This document shows, one piece after another, positions 17,948-25,067 of a stretch of 64,000 nucleotides of DNA. Numbering within the stretch: position 1 is the first letter of the stretch; the number at the start of each line of letters is the position of its first letter. The position numbers and the translations under genes are program-made. The stretch lies in NCBI RefSeq assembly GCF_019351435.1, contig NZ_JAHWYN010000006.1:62001-126000 (forward strand), written 5' to 3'. The DNA is from Flavobacterium taihuense. Lineage in GTDB: Bacteria > Bacteroidota > Bacteroidia > Flavobacteriales > Flavobacteriaceae. The notes under the pieces were generated by a model. The model saw nothing but the letters and a program-made list of their open reading frames with translations. It had not been told where the DNA came from and did not search any database.

Positions 17948-18511
17948 TTACTTAATCGCTCTTATTCTACTCAAACTAACTTGGGTAATTCCTAAATAAG
18001 ATGCAATATGTTTTAGAGGAACTTTTTTTAAAATATTTGGTTCTTCAGATATTAAAGCATTATATCTTTCTTCGGCTGAATGAAATTGAATTCCTTCGAT
18101 TCTATTTACAGTATCTACATAAGCAACTTCAAATATTTTTCGAAATAATCGTTCAATTTCAGGATAGGTGTCATACAATTTAAAAAGTTGAGTGGCATTT
18201 ATAGCTACTATTTCACTGTCTTCTAGAATTTGGATTGCTTTTCGGGATGGATTTCCTGTAAATAAACTCTCCACTCTTGCTATAATATTGTTTTCAAAAG
18301 CGAAGCTTTCTGTAATGTCAATTCCATCTTTGTAATAATAAATTCTTGCAGTTCCTTTGTTTATATAATAAATAGTCTTGCAAGTATGTCCAAAGGTTTG
18401 TAATTCTTGATTTTTTTTGATTTTTACAATTGAACATATTTCAGTAATAGCATTTTCAGCTTCTTTTGAAAGTGGATTGTATTTACTAAAGTATTGAAAA
18501 AGCAAAGTCAT
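17948..18511 (-). CDS. Crp/Fnr family transcriptional regulator
   Basis: A 187-residue regulator with an N-terminal cyclic-nucleotide-type beta-roll (~20-115, IYYINKGTARIYYY) and a C-terminal HTH (~150-187, KHIASYLGITQVSLSRIRAI). The roll lacks a clear cAMP-binding signature, as is usual for this Bacteroidota subgroup. It lies 67 bp upstream of the rhodanese gene on the same strand and is the likely local regulator of the cluster. No Cys cluster for Fe-S sensing is seen. Confidence 0.9.
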   Translation of the reverse strand: MTLLFQYFSKYNPLSKEAENAITEICSIVKIKKNQELQTFGHTCKTIYYINKGTARIYYYKDGIDITESFAFENNIIARVESLFTGNPSRKAIQILEDSEIVAINATQLFKLYDTYPEIERLFRKIFEVAYVDTVNRIEGIQFHSAEERYNALISEEPNILKKVPLKHIASYLGITQVSLSRIRAIK

Positions 18512-18525
18512 AATTAAATTTCTTT

Positions 18526-18533
18526 CAAATTTA
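18526..18533 (-). promoter_or_regulatory. Candidate -7 box for the Crp-type regulator
   Basis: TAAATTTG on the minus strand fits the Bacteroidota TAnnTTTG -7 element and lies 15 bp before the ATG. The upstream -33 region is only a weak match (TTTT-rich), so this rests on one element. Confidence 0.35.
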
Positions 18534-18700
18534 TGAATCTAAATTCTTAAAATATATCAATTATAATTTTATTATTAATTTCTCGTCTACTGTTGTAAGT
18601 TGTACACTGCACATTTATTAGAATTTTAATAATGCTATTTTTAAATTAATATTATTGTATTGAGAAAAATTAAAGTAATGATTTAAAAACTAATCGTAAA

Positions 18701-18733
18701 AAATTGACCTGCAGTATTTCAGCAGGCCAATTT
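18701..18733 (-). terminator. Terminator at the 3' end of the tra operon
   Basis: On the minus strand AAATTGGCCTGC pairs with GCAGGTCAATTT around a 9-base loop with one mismatch, followed by a T run (18697-18703 reads T on this strand). It lies 9 bp after the traQ stop. Confidence 0.75.
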
Positions 18734-18741
18734 AATTTATA

Positions 18742-19182
18742 TTAATCACTGCTGTTTAACTGAAAACTTAGTTGCTTTTCGTTCCCGAAATTATCTGAAA
18801 TCCATACTTCAAAGGATTGGGAGACGGTGGAGTTCGAAGTATAATACAGCCTGAATTGTTTCGTTGGTAATTGGTACAAATCGTTGGGCAGATACGGTAG
18901 CTCATCATAATACTGCAAAGTTCCTTGTCCATCAAACTGAAAGTAGCGAAGATAGTATTTCGTGTTAGTATAACTATAGGTTGTCTCTATCTTCATCCTG
19001 ATCTCCAATGTATTGCCATTAGAAATTTCTTTAGGAATGGGCATCACCTTCACTTCAAAAGGGAAATCATTTTGTATTTCAAGTTCGTCTTTACTGCAGG
19101 ACGTAACGGAACTTATCAGGATCGCCAGTAATACAAATATTGGCAGTAATCTTATTCTGAATTTATTGAAAAATGCTATCAT
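18742..19182 (-). CDS. traQ: Conjugative transfer protein TraQ (DUF3872)
   Basis: A 146-residue lipoprotein: a hydrophobic N-terminal segment ends in VTSCSKDE, where Cys29 would be lipidated. The rest is a beta-rich domain (FPFEVKVMPIPKEISNG, FRLYYTSNSTVSQSFEVWISDNFG) typical of DUF3872. It is the last gene of the operon and 10 bp after traO. An envelope accessory role in the transfer apparatus is known only by association. Confidence 0.85.
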   Translation of the reverse strand: MIAFFNKFRIRLLPIFVLLAILISSVTSCSKDELEIQNDFPFEVKVMPIPKEISNGNTLEIRMKIETTYSYTNTKYYLRYFQFDGQGTLQYYDELPYLPNDLYQLPTKQFRLYYTSNSTVSQSFEVWISDNFGNEKQLSFQLNSSD

Positions 19183-19192
19183 TTTTTATATT

Positions 19193-19753
19193 TTAAAAGT
19201 TAAACCTCAATCCCACACCCGCTGAAGGTCGGAACTGTTCCAGATCCGTACCCCACAAAACTTTTGTCCCCCCTTGAAGAATCAGTACAAAACGGTCGGA
19301 CAAGTATATTTCAAAAGACAGTCGTCCTCGTGTTCCGTAAATGAAATTATCCTCACTCAATATTTTTGCACCGTCATACAGCAAAGTTTCACCGCGGTTA
19401 ATGCTTTCATAACCCAGTACACCAGTTATTGCTGCATTCAAGGTGATGTTCTTACAGGCATCCCCCATCAGAAAGAAACTGTAACCGCTTTCAGCTGTGT
19501 AGGTTTCCTGTGGTAAGCGGATATCTTTATACTTATCATACTGATGTGTATATTCCAAAGCCCAAAGCTGATAATTGCCATTCTTACCGTTTATGGTCAT
19601 ACCAATATTAAGATAGTAGTTTCTCCCGGAATGGTCATCGGATAAGGTTCCTGCATTTATTTCTAGTCCTTTCTGTTTAGGCAGCATGCGTTGTGCCTGC
19701 GCAATAGTGATGCCCAAAAGTGCAAGCACCATCATATAGATATACTTTTTCAT
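19193..19753 (-). CDS. traO: Conjugative transfer protein TraO
   Basis: A 186-residue protein with a signal peptide (to AQAQ, ~residue 21) and alternating hydrophobic strands ending in GVGLRFNF, the aromatic C-terminus of an outer-membrane beta-barrel. This matches TraO of Bacteroidota conjugative transposons. It would sit in the outer membrane as part of the mating channel. Confidence 0.88.
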   Translation of the reverse strand: MKKYIYMMVLALLGITIAQAQRMLPKQKGLEINAGTLSDDHSGRNYYLNIGMTINGKNGNYQLWALEYTHQYDKYKDIRLPQETYTAESGYSFFLMGDACKNITLNAAITGVLGYESINRGETLLYDGAKILSEDNFIYGTRGRLSFEIYLSDRFVLILQGGTKVLWGTDLEQFRPSAGVGLRFNF

Positions 19754-19780
19754 TTTTCTATTATTACTTTTAATGGATTA

Positions 19781-20674
19781 TTAAAATTTCAGATGCATAT
19801 CGTTAATCAAACGAGCCTTAATCAAATCGGAATTTTCTACCTGCAGCGTTTGATGTCTGCCACCGTTCTTCTCAAAAATCTCAATTAGCAACATCTTGTC
19901 ATCGGCAATGGTAAACTGATCCAACAGGAACACATTCTGCTCGGTTGTCTTTCCGCCAATCTCGCCCAGTGGCTTGTAAGTGCGTAGAGGTATCATTGGT
20001 CTTTCCTGTACCGCGGTTCGCTTTGCAATTTTTTTGTCTACTACTTTGAAATTGATAAAATCAGTCTGGAAAGGAACATTGGTACGGTTTGCGAGTTCCG
20101 TATGGAAATAGTATTTACCATTATGGATATAAATTCCCTTCAGAATAAACTGTATGCCGAAACTTTTCGCCCCGATATGCTTTACAATACGGTTATCGTT
20201 TTTGTAAATGGTTTCCAGTAACAAACCTGCCAAAGACGGTGAGTTGTTTCCCAGCTCTTCAAAAAGCACATCGTTTCCGCCTGCTTTATCCACTGCCTTT
20301 TGCATCGTCATTAGGTCATAACTCAACACCTGCGGGCATGAACTGTAATGCACATTGAAGCTGTAAAAGCGGCCGTCATTGGTAATCACCGAAAAATTGG
20401 TTTCCGGTTCAAACGTTTTTACTGACGCTTTTACACGAAGTACATTTTCGGCATCTTCTGCTTTTCCTGCCATCAGGTATTCACTGCCCAAATCCACATA
20501 GCGGATAGCGGTTGGGAAAATCAGATGCGAAGTCTTGTCATAAGTAACTTCCATAACGTAGGGCTCTATCTTGCCTAAAGCAAGAGGCGTTTTTGCACTG
20601 TCTTGTGCAAATGAGGATACGGCAAAGCCGATCATCAGGGCAAATGCCCAATAGGTTCTAAAATGATTTTTCAT
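19781..20674 (-). CDS. traN: Conjugative transfer protein TraN (VirB9-like)
   Basis: A 297-residue periplasmic protein with a signal peptide cleaved after about residue 23 (SFAQD). DUF4138-type features include VTYDKTSHLIFPTAIRYVDLG early on and KSFGIQFILKGIYIHNGKYYFH in the middle. It corresponds to VirB9 in the outer-membrane core complex. It lies 25 bp downstream of traM. Confidence 0.92.
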   Translation of the reverse strand: MKNHFRTYWAFALMIGFAVSSFAQDSAKTPLALGKIEPYVMEVTYDKTSHLIFPTAIRYVDLGSEYLMAGKAEDAENVLRVKASVKTFEPETNFSVITNDGRFYSFNVHYSSCPQVLSYDLMTMQKAVDKAGGNDVLFEELGNNSPSLAGLLLETIYKNDNRIVKHIGAKSFGIQFILKGIYIHNGKYYFHTELANRTNVPFQTDFINFKVVDKKIAKRTAVQERPMIPLRTYKPLGEIGGKTTEQNVFLLDQFTIADDKMLLIEIFEKNGGRHQTLQVENSDLIKARLINDMHLKF

Positions 20675-20699
20675 TGTTTAATTCTATTTGTGTTTAACA

Positions 20700-22028
20700 T
20701 TATTTTTTGGAAACAAGGAACAGTTGATGCCCTCCCTTTAAGGTAACTTTCGGTGTCTTTACTTTTTTGGAGAAATAGCCCGAAATTCCCTGAACCACGC
20801 CACGACTCAAATCAGCGGCAACCTGTTGTCCTGCTGATTGGGTAAGCATCAGACTCGTACCGGATTGCTGGCTCATATTACCAGCCATCTCGGAAAGGGC
20901 ATTCATTTCGGGCGAATATGGCACGTACAAACCCTGCTGGCCATCCAGATCATAAATCGTAATATCAACCGGGATGATGTTTCCTTCCAGTTCTATGGAA
21001 GTAACTTTGAGCTGTAAACGTCCTCCCTCAAGTTTGGCATTAGCCGTTAAAATTGTTCCTTTGGGAATGGTACGATTAGGGGTTTGGGCAGGTTCCAGTA
21101 ACCGTAAGCGTACAACGCTTTCCCCTATAATGGTCTGCGTTTCCTGTACACAGGCTTTGATACTGTTCTTGGGTTGTACCACTCGCTCTAAAACACCGGC
21201 TGTATAAAAACGGCTGTTCTTTTCTTGACTCCAATCTGCTAAAAAGATGCTGTCACTGGGCTCACGATACAAGGCGGATACAGTGTTCTTTCTAGTAGAA
21301 GTGAATCCTGCAAACTGCTCTTTTTGTGTAGAGGAAGAAGACGTGGGAACAGTACCATTGGCAGGTGCAGCTTCTCCCCTATTTGTGCCTAAAGGAAGAT
21401 ATTTGGCAGCCATCTGATAGGATTTCTCCATCAATGCCAATTGGTTATCTACCGTTACTCCCGCAGGAACATCTTTCTCAGCCAGCTTTTCCTTTAATTC
21501 CTCCACTTGCTTGCGGAGTTTCTGCGTTTCAGAATTATCGTCCTTATAGAAAGAGCCTAATGTACTCTGCACGTTGCGATAGCTGTTCAAAGCGGGATTA
21601 CTGTGTTTTCCAGATCCGTTGGCACTACTGTAGCTTTCTTCCTCTTCAGGCAGCTCTTCTTCCAGTTCTCTTTTTTCGTCTGTATTCCAGTAATCCGAAA
21701 GTGATAGCAGGTCTTTCCGTTTTTCCTCGTTCTTACGTTCGAGCATTTCCTCCTCGTATGCCTTACCCTTATCTGCAGGCATTCCTTCACCCGTAGCCTG
21801 AGGTACAACCTCGTTTAGTCCAATTTTCTCGATTCCTTTTTTCTCGGAAGACGGTTTAAAAATCAGGTATATACAGCCGAGGAACACAACCCCCATCAAA
21901 CCAAAGATGAGCGGCTTTTTAAGCTTTTGAAATTTGCTCTGGGTGCTGTCTTGCAGTACATCATCGGTTTCTTTCGTGTTACCTTCCGTTACCCGAACAA
22001 CCGTCTTTTTGTTCTCAATTTCTTTCAT
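20700..22028 (-). CDS. traM: Conjugative transfer protein TraM (VirB10-like)
   Basis: A 442-residue protein with a cytoplasmic N-terminus, one membrane helix at ~38-58 (LIFGLMGVVFLGCIYLIF), a charged and Gln-rich periplasmic linker with coiled coil (~165-190), and a C-terminal beta domain (IPKGTILTANAKLEGGRLQL, YDLDGQQGLYVPYS) like TrbI/VirB10. It bridges the inner and outer membranes. Its start overlaps the traL stop by 14 bp. Confidence 0.93.
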   Translation of the reverse strand: MKEIENKKTVVRVTEGNTKETDDVLQDSTQSKFQKLKKPLIFGLMGVVFLGCIYLIFKPSSEKKGIEKIGLNEVVPQATGEGMPADKGKAYEEEMLERKNEEKRKDLLSLSDYWNTDEKRELEEELPEEEESYSSANGSGKHSNPALNSYRNVQSTLGSFYKDDNSETQKLRKQVEELKEKLAEKDVPAGVTVDNQLALMEKSYQMAAKYLPLGTNRGEAAPANGTVPTSSSSTQKEQFAGFTSTRKNTVSALYREPSDSIFLADWSQEKNSRFYTAGVLERVVQPKNSIKACVQETQTIIGESVVRLRLLEPAQTPNRTIPKGTILTANAKLEGGRLQLKVTSIELEGNIIPVDITIYDLDGQQGLYVPYSPEMNALSEMAGNMSQQSGTSLMLTQSAGQQVAADLSRGVVQGISGYFSKKVKTPKVTLKGGHQLFLVSKK

Positions 22029-22302
22029 AAATCTTATTTTTATAAATTGTTGTTACTGTATCCTGCAATTTTGTAGGACTTTCATTTTTTTTGTGGATGG
22101 GGTTCTTGATGTGCTCTATGGCTATATCATTACGGGACCTTGAAGTTTCATACCATACTTTACCAATGACCCCCGCAGTAAGCAGCAGATACCCCACAAA
22201 GAAGTACAGCATACATTGATGCTGTTTTTGTATTGGCAATACCCGCCAACGTTCATCCAGCTTGTCAAAGTACCTGTCCATAGTTACTCTTAATTTTTTC
22301 AT
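22015..22302 (-). CDS. traL: Conjugative transfer protein TraL (DUF3989)
   Basis: A 95-residue protein with one membrane helix at ~33-50 (YFFVGYLLLTAGVIGKVW) and a basic cytoplasmic N-terminus, as in DUF3989 TraL proteins. It overlaps traM, as is usual for this pair. Its role in the apparatus is structural and not worked out. Confidence 0.85.
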   Translation of the reverse strand: MKKLRVTMDRYFDKLDERWRVLPIQKQHQCMLYFFVGYLLLTAGVIGKVWYETSRSRNDIAIEHIKNPIHKKNESPTKLQDTVTTIYKNKIYERN

Positions 22303-22321
22303 AGCCTTCTAATTTCTTTTG

Positions 22322-22750
22322 TTATAGTTTGAAACGCTTTGAACTTTTTTCTGCCTCTTGCTTTGGCTCTTCACTAACCAAAGCGATTGAAGCAATTGCT
22401 TTGGGTACGGATATTATAGAAAGATCTGTCAAAGCTGTTTTTTTCAGCAGTTGTCCGAAGCCGTCTTTTTTTGCTACCTCCATTGTGTTGAGAGAGAATT
22501 TGCCGTTCAGGTATTTTACCCACATACTGCATTCTATACGAGGCTTGTCTTCTCCCGACCATTGCAGATAGCTTGTCAGCAACAATTCCTGTTTAGGCAA
22601 ATTGTCGGCACCCTTTTGGCAGCTTTCGAGGTATTCACAGATACTGTCTTTCAGCTTTCCGGGATACGCGCCCTGAGTGTGGAAATAACCGCTATATCCT
22701 TTTTCGGTAAGGGTTATAGCGAAGGTGTTTAAATCTGAAAATGTTTTCAT
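22322..22750 (-). CDS. Uncharacterised tra-operon protein between traK and traL
   Basis: 142 residues from MKTFSDLN; the longer frame to 22780 would overlap traK. It has no signal peptide or membrane helix. The sequence is mixed alpha/beta (FAITLTEKGYSGYFHTQG, ECSMWVKYLNGKFSLNTM) with a Glu/Lys-rich tail. The N-terminal two thirds may bind another tra component or DNA. I do not recognise a family, and the gene is extra relative to the classic traK-traL adjacency. Confidence 0.7.
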   Translation of the reverse strand: MKTFSDLNTFAITLTEKGYSGYFHTQGAYPGKLKDSICEYLESCQKGADNLPKQELLLTSYLQWSGEDKPRIECSMWVKYLNGKFSLNTMEVAKKDGFGQLLKKTALTDLSIISVPKAIASIALVSEEPKQEAEKSSKRFKL

Positions 22751-22760
22751 ACGCTTATTT

Positions 22761-23384
22761 TTAGCGTTCAATAACTTCAATGTCCTTGTTTTCGACCACC
22801 GAAAATTTTTCTATATTGAAGCCCTGCGGGTTATTGTCAGAACGGACGGAATTGACCAGATAGCAGGAAGTAACCAGATTACGTTTGGTTACATTGCTGG
22901 AACGGATGATGAATTGTTTGGCATAGGTGCGGACCGCATAAGGATAAGTGTCAAAATTGCAGACCACACTATCCACTTCGATACGCTGCTGCACATTACC
23001 TGATATAATACGGTTGTAATATCCCTTTTCCGATAGGTCTTTGTAATAATCAAAGGCACTTTTATCGGCAAGATTAAACGCTCGGCTCATATTACTTTCG
23101 ATAGCATTCTTATCGGGAGCCAGCGTAAAGAACAATTCATGAAAATGTCTTACGTGTTCCCTCCCTTCGACCGGACGGTTGATGGATGCATCCTGTGCAA
23201 GTGCCAGCATTAGTGATTTCCCATTGTCCAGTACATAGATTTTTTGGCGTTGTTCTTCTGCAAAGCGGTAGGATTGCCATACGGCATATCCCGCAACGCT
23301 TATGCAGAGAACGGCAAATGCAAGGGCGTAGAGTCTTATTTGGCGAAAGCTGTTTTCGATATTTCTTAGCGTTTTAAATTCCAT
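22761..23384 (-). CDS. traK: Conjugative transfer protein TraK (VirB8-like)
   Basis: A 207-residue bitopic protein: a short cytoplasmic N-terminus, a membrane helix at ~17-34 (LYALAFAVLCISVAGYAV), then a periplasmic domain with the Bacteroidota TraK pattern (EHVRHFHELFFTLAPD, YYNRIISGNVQQRI). It is the VirB8-like assembly factor. It lies 24 bp after traJ. Confidence 0.93.
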   Translation of the reverse strand: MEFKTLRNIENSFRQIRLYALAFAVLCISVAGYAVWQSYRFAEEQRQKIYVLDNGKSLMLALAQDASINRPVEGREHVRHFHELFFTLAPDKNAIESNMSRAFNLADKSAFDYYKDLSEKGYYNRIISGNVQQRIEVDSVVCNFDTYPYAVRTYAKQFIIRSSNVTKRNLVTSCYLVNSVRSDNNPQGFNIEKFSVVENKDIEVIER

Positions 23385-23408
23385 TTTTTACTGATTAATA
23401 GTTTTACA

Positions 23409-24401
23409 TTATTTGAGTAACTGTCCGCCGATATTCCCTGCTGCCGAACCGGCTCCGGCTCCAGCAATATTTCCTGCTTTCATGGCTGTTTGGTGGATAT
23501 TACGCGGAAAGTGTCCTGCGCCGCCAGATTGAATGATCCAGCCTGCTACCGTTGGAATGGTGAAATAACCCACAATGCCGATAATCATAAAAATCACATA
23601 CACGGTGTTTGAGGTGTCTGGAATGAAAGTTGGATCCGCAAGCATTTCGATATCCCTTTCTATAATCAGGGATTGTATCTTGGCAAGCATGGAGCTGAAC
23701 AGATCTGCTACGGGTAACCATAGATATACACTAACGTACCGGGTAAGCCATTGCGTAAGCGTGGACTGAAAACCATCCCAAACCGATATGGCAAAGGCAA
23801 TTGGTCCGAGTATAGACAATACAATCAGGAAGAAAGTACGTATAGTGTCAATCACCAGAGCAGCTGCCTGAAATAAAATTTCCAGTAATTCCCTGAACCA
23901 GTTTTTTACCGACTGCTCAATGCTGTACATCCCCCTTTCCATATACATCCCCGACATCGTGGCTAGATCAGTTGGCGTCCAGCCCAGTTCTTCCAGTTTT
24001 TTATCGAACTCTTCGTCCGATACCAAATAAGCGTTTTCAGGATTTCGAAGCATTGCTTCCCGTTCCAATAGGTCTTTTTTTGTCTGAAGGTCGTTCAGAT
24101 CAAGCACCTGATTTTCGAGGATGGCATGTGTCCCTTGTACCACTGGGCTTAACACAGCATTTATGGTTCCCAAAACCATTGTCGGAAAAAACATGATGCA
24201 AAGGCCCAAGGCAAAAGGACGCAGTAAAGGGTACATGTCAATCGGCTCTGCCCGGCTTAGTGCCTGCCATACTTTAATAGCTACATAGAATAAGGCTCCT
24301 AAACCCGCCACTCCTTTAGCCACTGCCGCCATATCGGCAGACAATGGCAGCATCTCATCATACAAGGAGCGCAGAACCTCATGAAGATTATCAAATTCCA
24401 T
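23409..24401 (-). CDS. traJ: Conjugative transfer protein TraJ (VirB6-like)
   Basis: A 330-residue inner-membrane protein with several hydrophobic segments (~24-45, 80-105, ~190-230, ~275-300) and the conserved WDGFQSTLTQWLTRYVSVYLW-type region near the middle (20-residue core around 208-228). The tail is Gly/Ala-rich (GNIAGAGAGSAAGN). It corresponds to VirB6 of type IV secretion. The traI stop lies just upstream, 3 bp away. Confidence 0.92.
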   Translation of the reverse strand: MEFDNLHEVLRSLYDEMLPLSADMAAVAKGVAGLGALFYVAIKVWQALSRAEPIDMYPLLRPFALGLCIMFFPTMVLGTINAVLSPVVQGTHAILENQVLDLNDLQTKKDLLEREAMLRNPENAYLVSDEEFDKKLEELGWTPTDLATMSGMYMERGMYSIEQSVKNWFRELLEILFQAAALVIDTIRTFFLIVLSILGPIAFAISVWDGFQSTLTQWLTRYVSVYLWLPVADLFSSMLAKIQSLIIERDIEMLADPTFIPDTSNTVYVIFMIIGIVGYFTIPTVAGWIIQSGGAGHFPRNIHQTAMKAGNIAGAGAGSAAGNIGGQLLK

Positions 24402-24404
24402 AGC

Positions 24405-25034
24405 TTACCAGTATTTTTGGTTAGCGGTTCCGTAGAGTTCAAGTACTCTTTTGGTATTGTTCTGCTTTTTTGCCCTAAGAAAGCTTACAGAAATATTTTT
24501 ATTCGTGTAATAGCGTACAAGGCTGTGATATTCCTTCACTTCTTTGTACACACGGTCAATAATATCCATACGTTCTTTGTCATTCAATGACAAGCTGGAA
24601 GAACTTACGATCTGTTTGAGTTCTTTTACAAGTTCGGTACTTTCGTTAAGCAGTGCTGCATAACCATTGGCGATGGCTGTTAATTCCTGAGCAGAAAAGT
24701 TGGGGTCGTTCATCATTTTGCCAAAATTCTGCACATACATTTCTGACACATCGCCAACCAGCAGTACTGTCTGCTGTACCTTGCGGGCATCTTTTACAAG
24801 ATTATTGACAGCCTGCAGCTTATCATAGTATTCTTTGCCCTGCTTATATACTTTTTCCACTTCCTTGAAATTTTTAATAACATTGGATACCGTGGATGAA
24901 GTCTGTACAATTTCATTGGCACTGTTAAGAATACCTGAAGCCAGATTTGTGGGGTCTGTAACCACCCATTGGGCTTTTACGGAGGGTGCTACAGCCAACA
25001 TCAGTACTGTACACACCATAAATAGTTTTTTCAT
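24405..25034 (-). CDS. traI: DUF4141 transfer protein (TraI/VirB5-like)
   Basis: A 209-residue protein with a signal peptide (to VKAQW, ~residue 22) and then almost all helix (NAVNNLVKDARKVQQ-type repeats), matching DUF4141. The helical, secreted form fits a VirB5-like minor pilus or channel subunit. It lies between the VirB4-like ATPase and TraJ, as in other Bacteroidota ICEs. Confidence 0.87.
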   Translation of the reverse strand: MKKLFMVCTVLMLAVAPSVKAQWVVTDPTNLASGILNSANEIVQTSSTVSNVIKNFKEVEKVYKQGKEYYDKLQAVNNLVKDARKVQQTVLLVGDVSEMYVQNFGKMMNDPNFSAQELTAIANGYAALLNESTELVKELKQIVSSSSLSLNDKERMDIIDRVYKEVKEYHSLVRYYTNKNISVSFLRAKKQNNTKRVLELYGTANQKYW

Positions 25035-25067
25035 TGTTCTTAGATTTTTAAATGATTAATAATTGTT

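Noticed and set aside
21365-21796. 143-codon ORF antisense to traM
   Set aside because: Antisense shadow of a recognised VirB10-like gene; composition is Pro/Ser/Leu-rich without motif.
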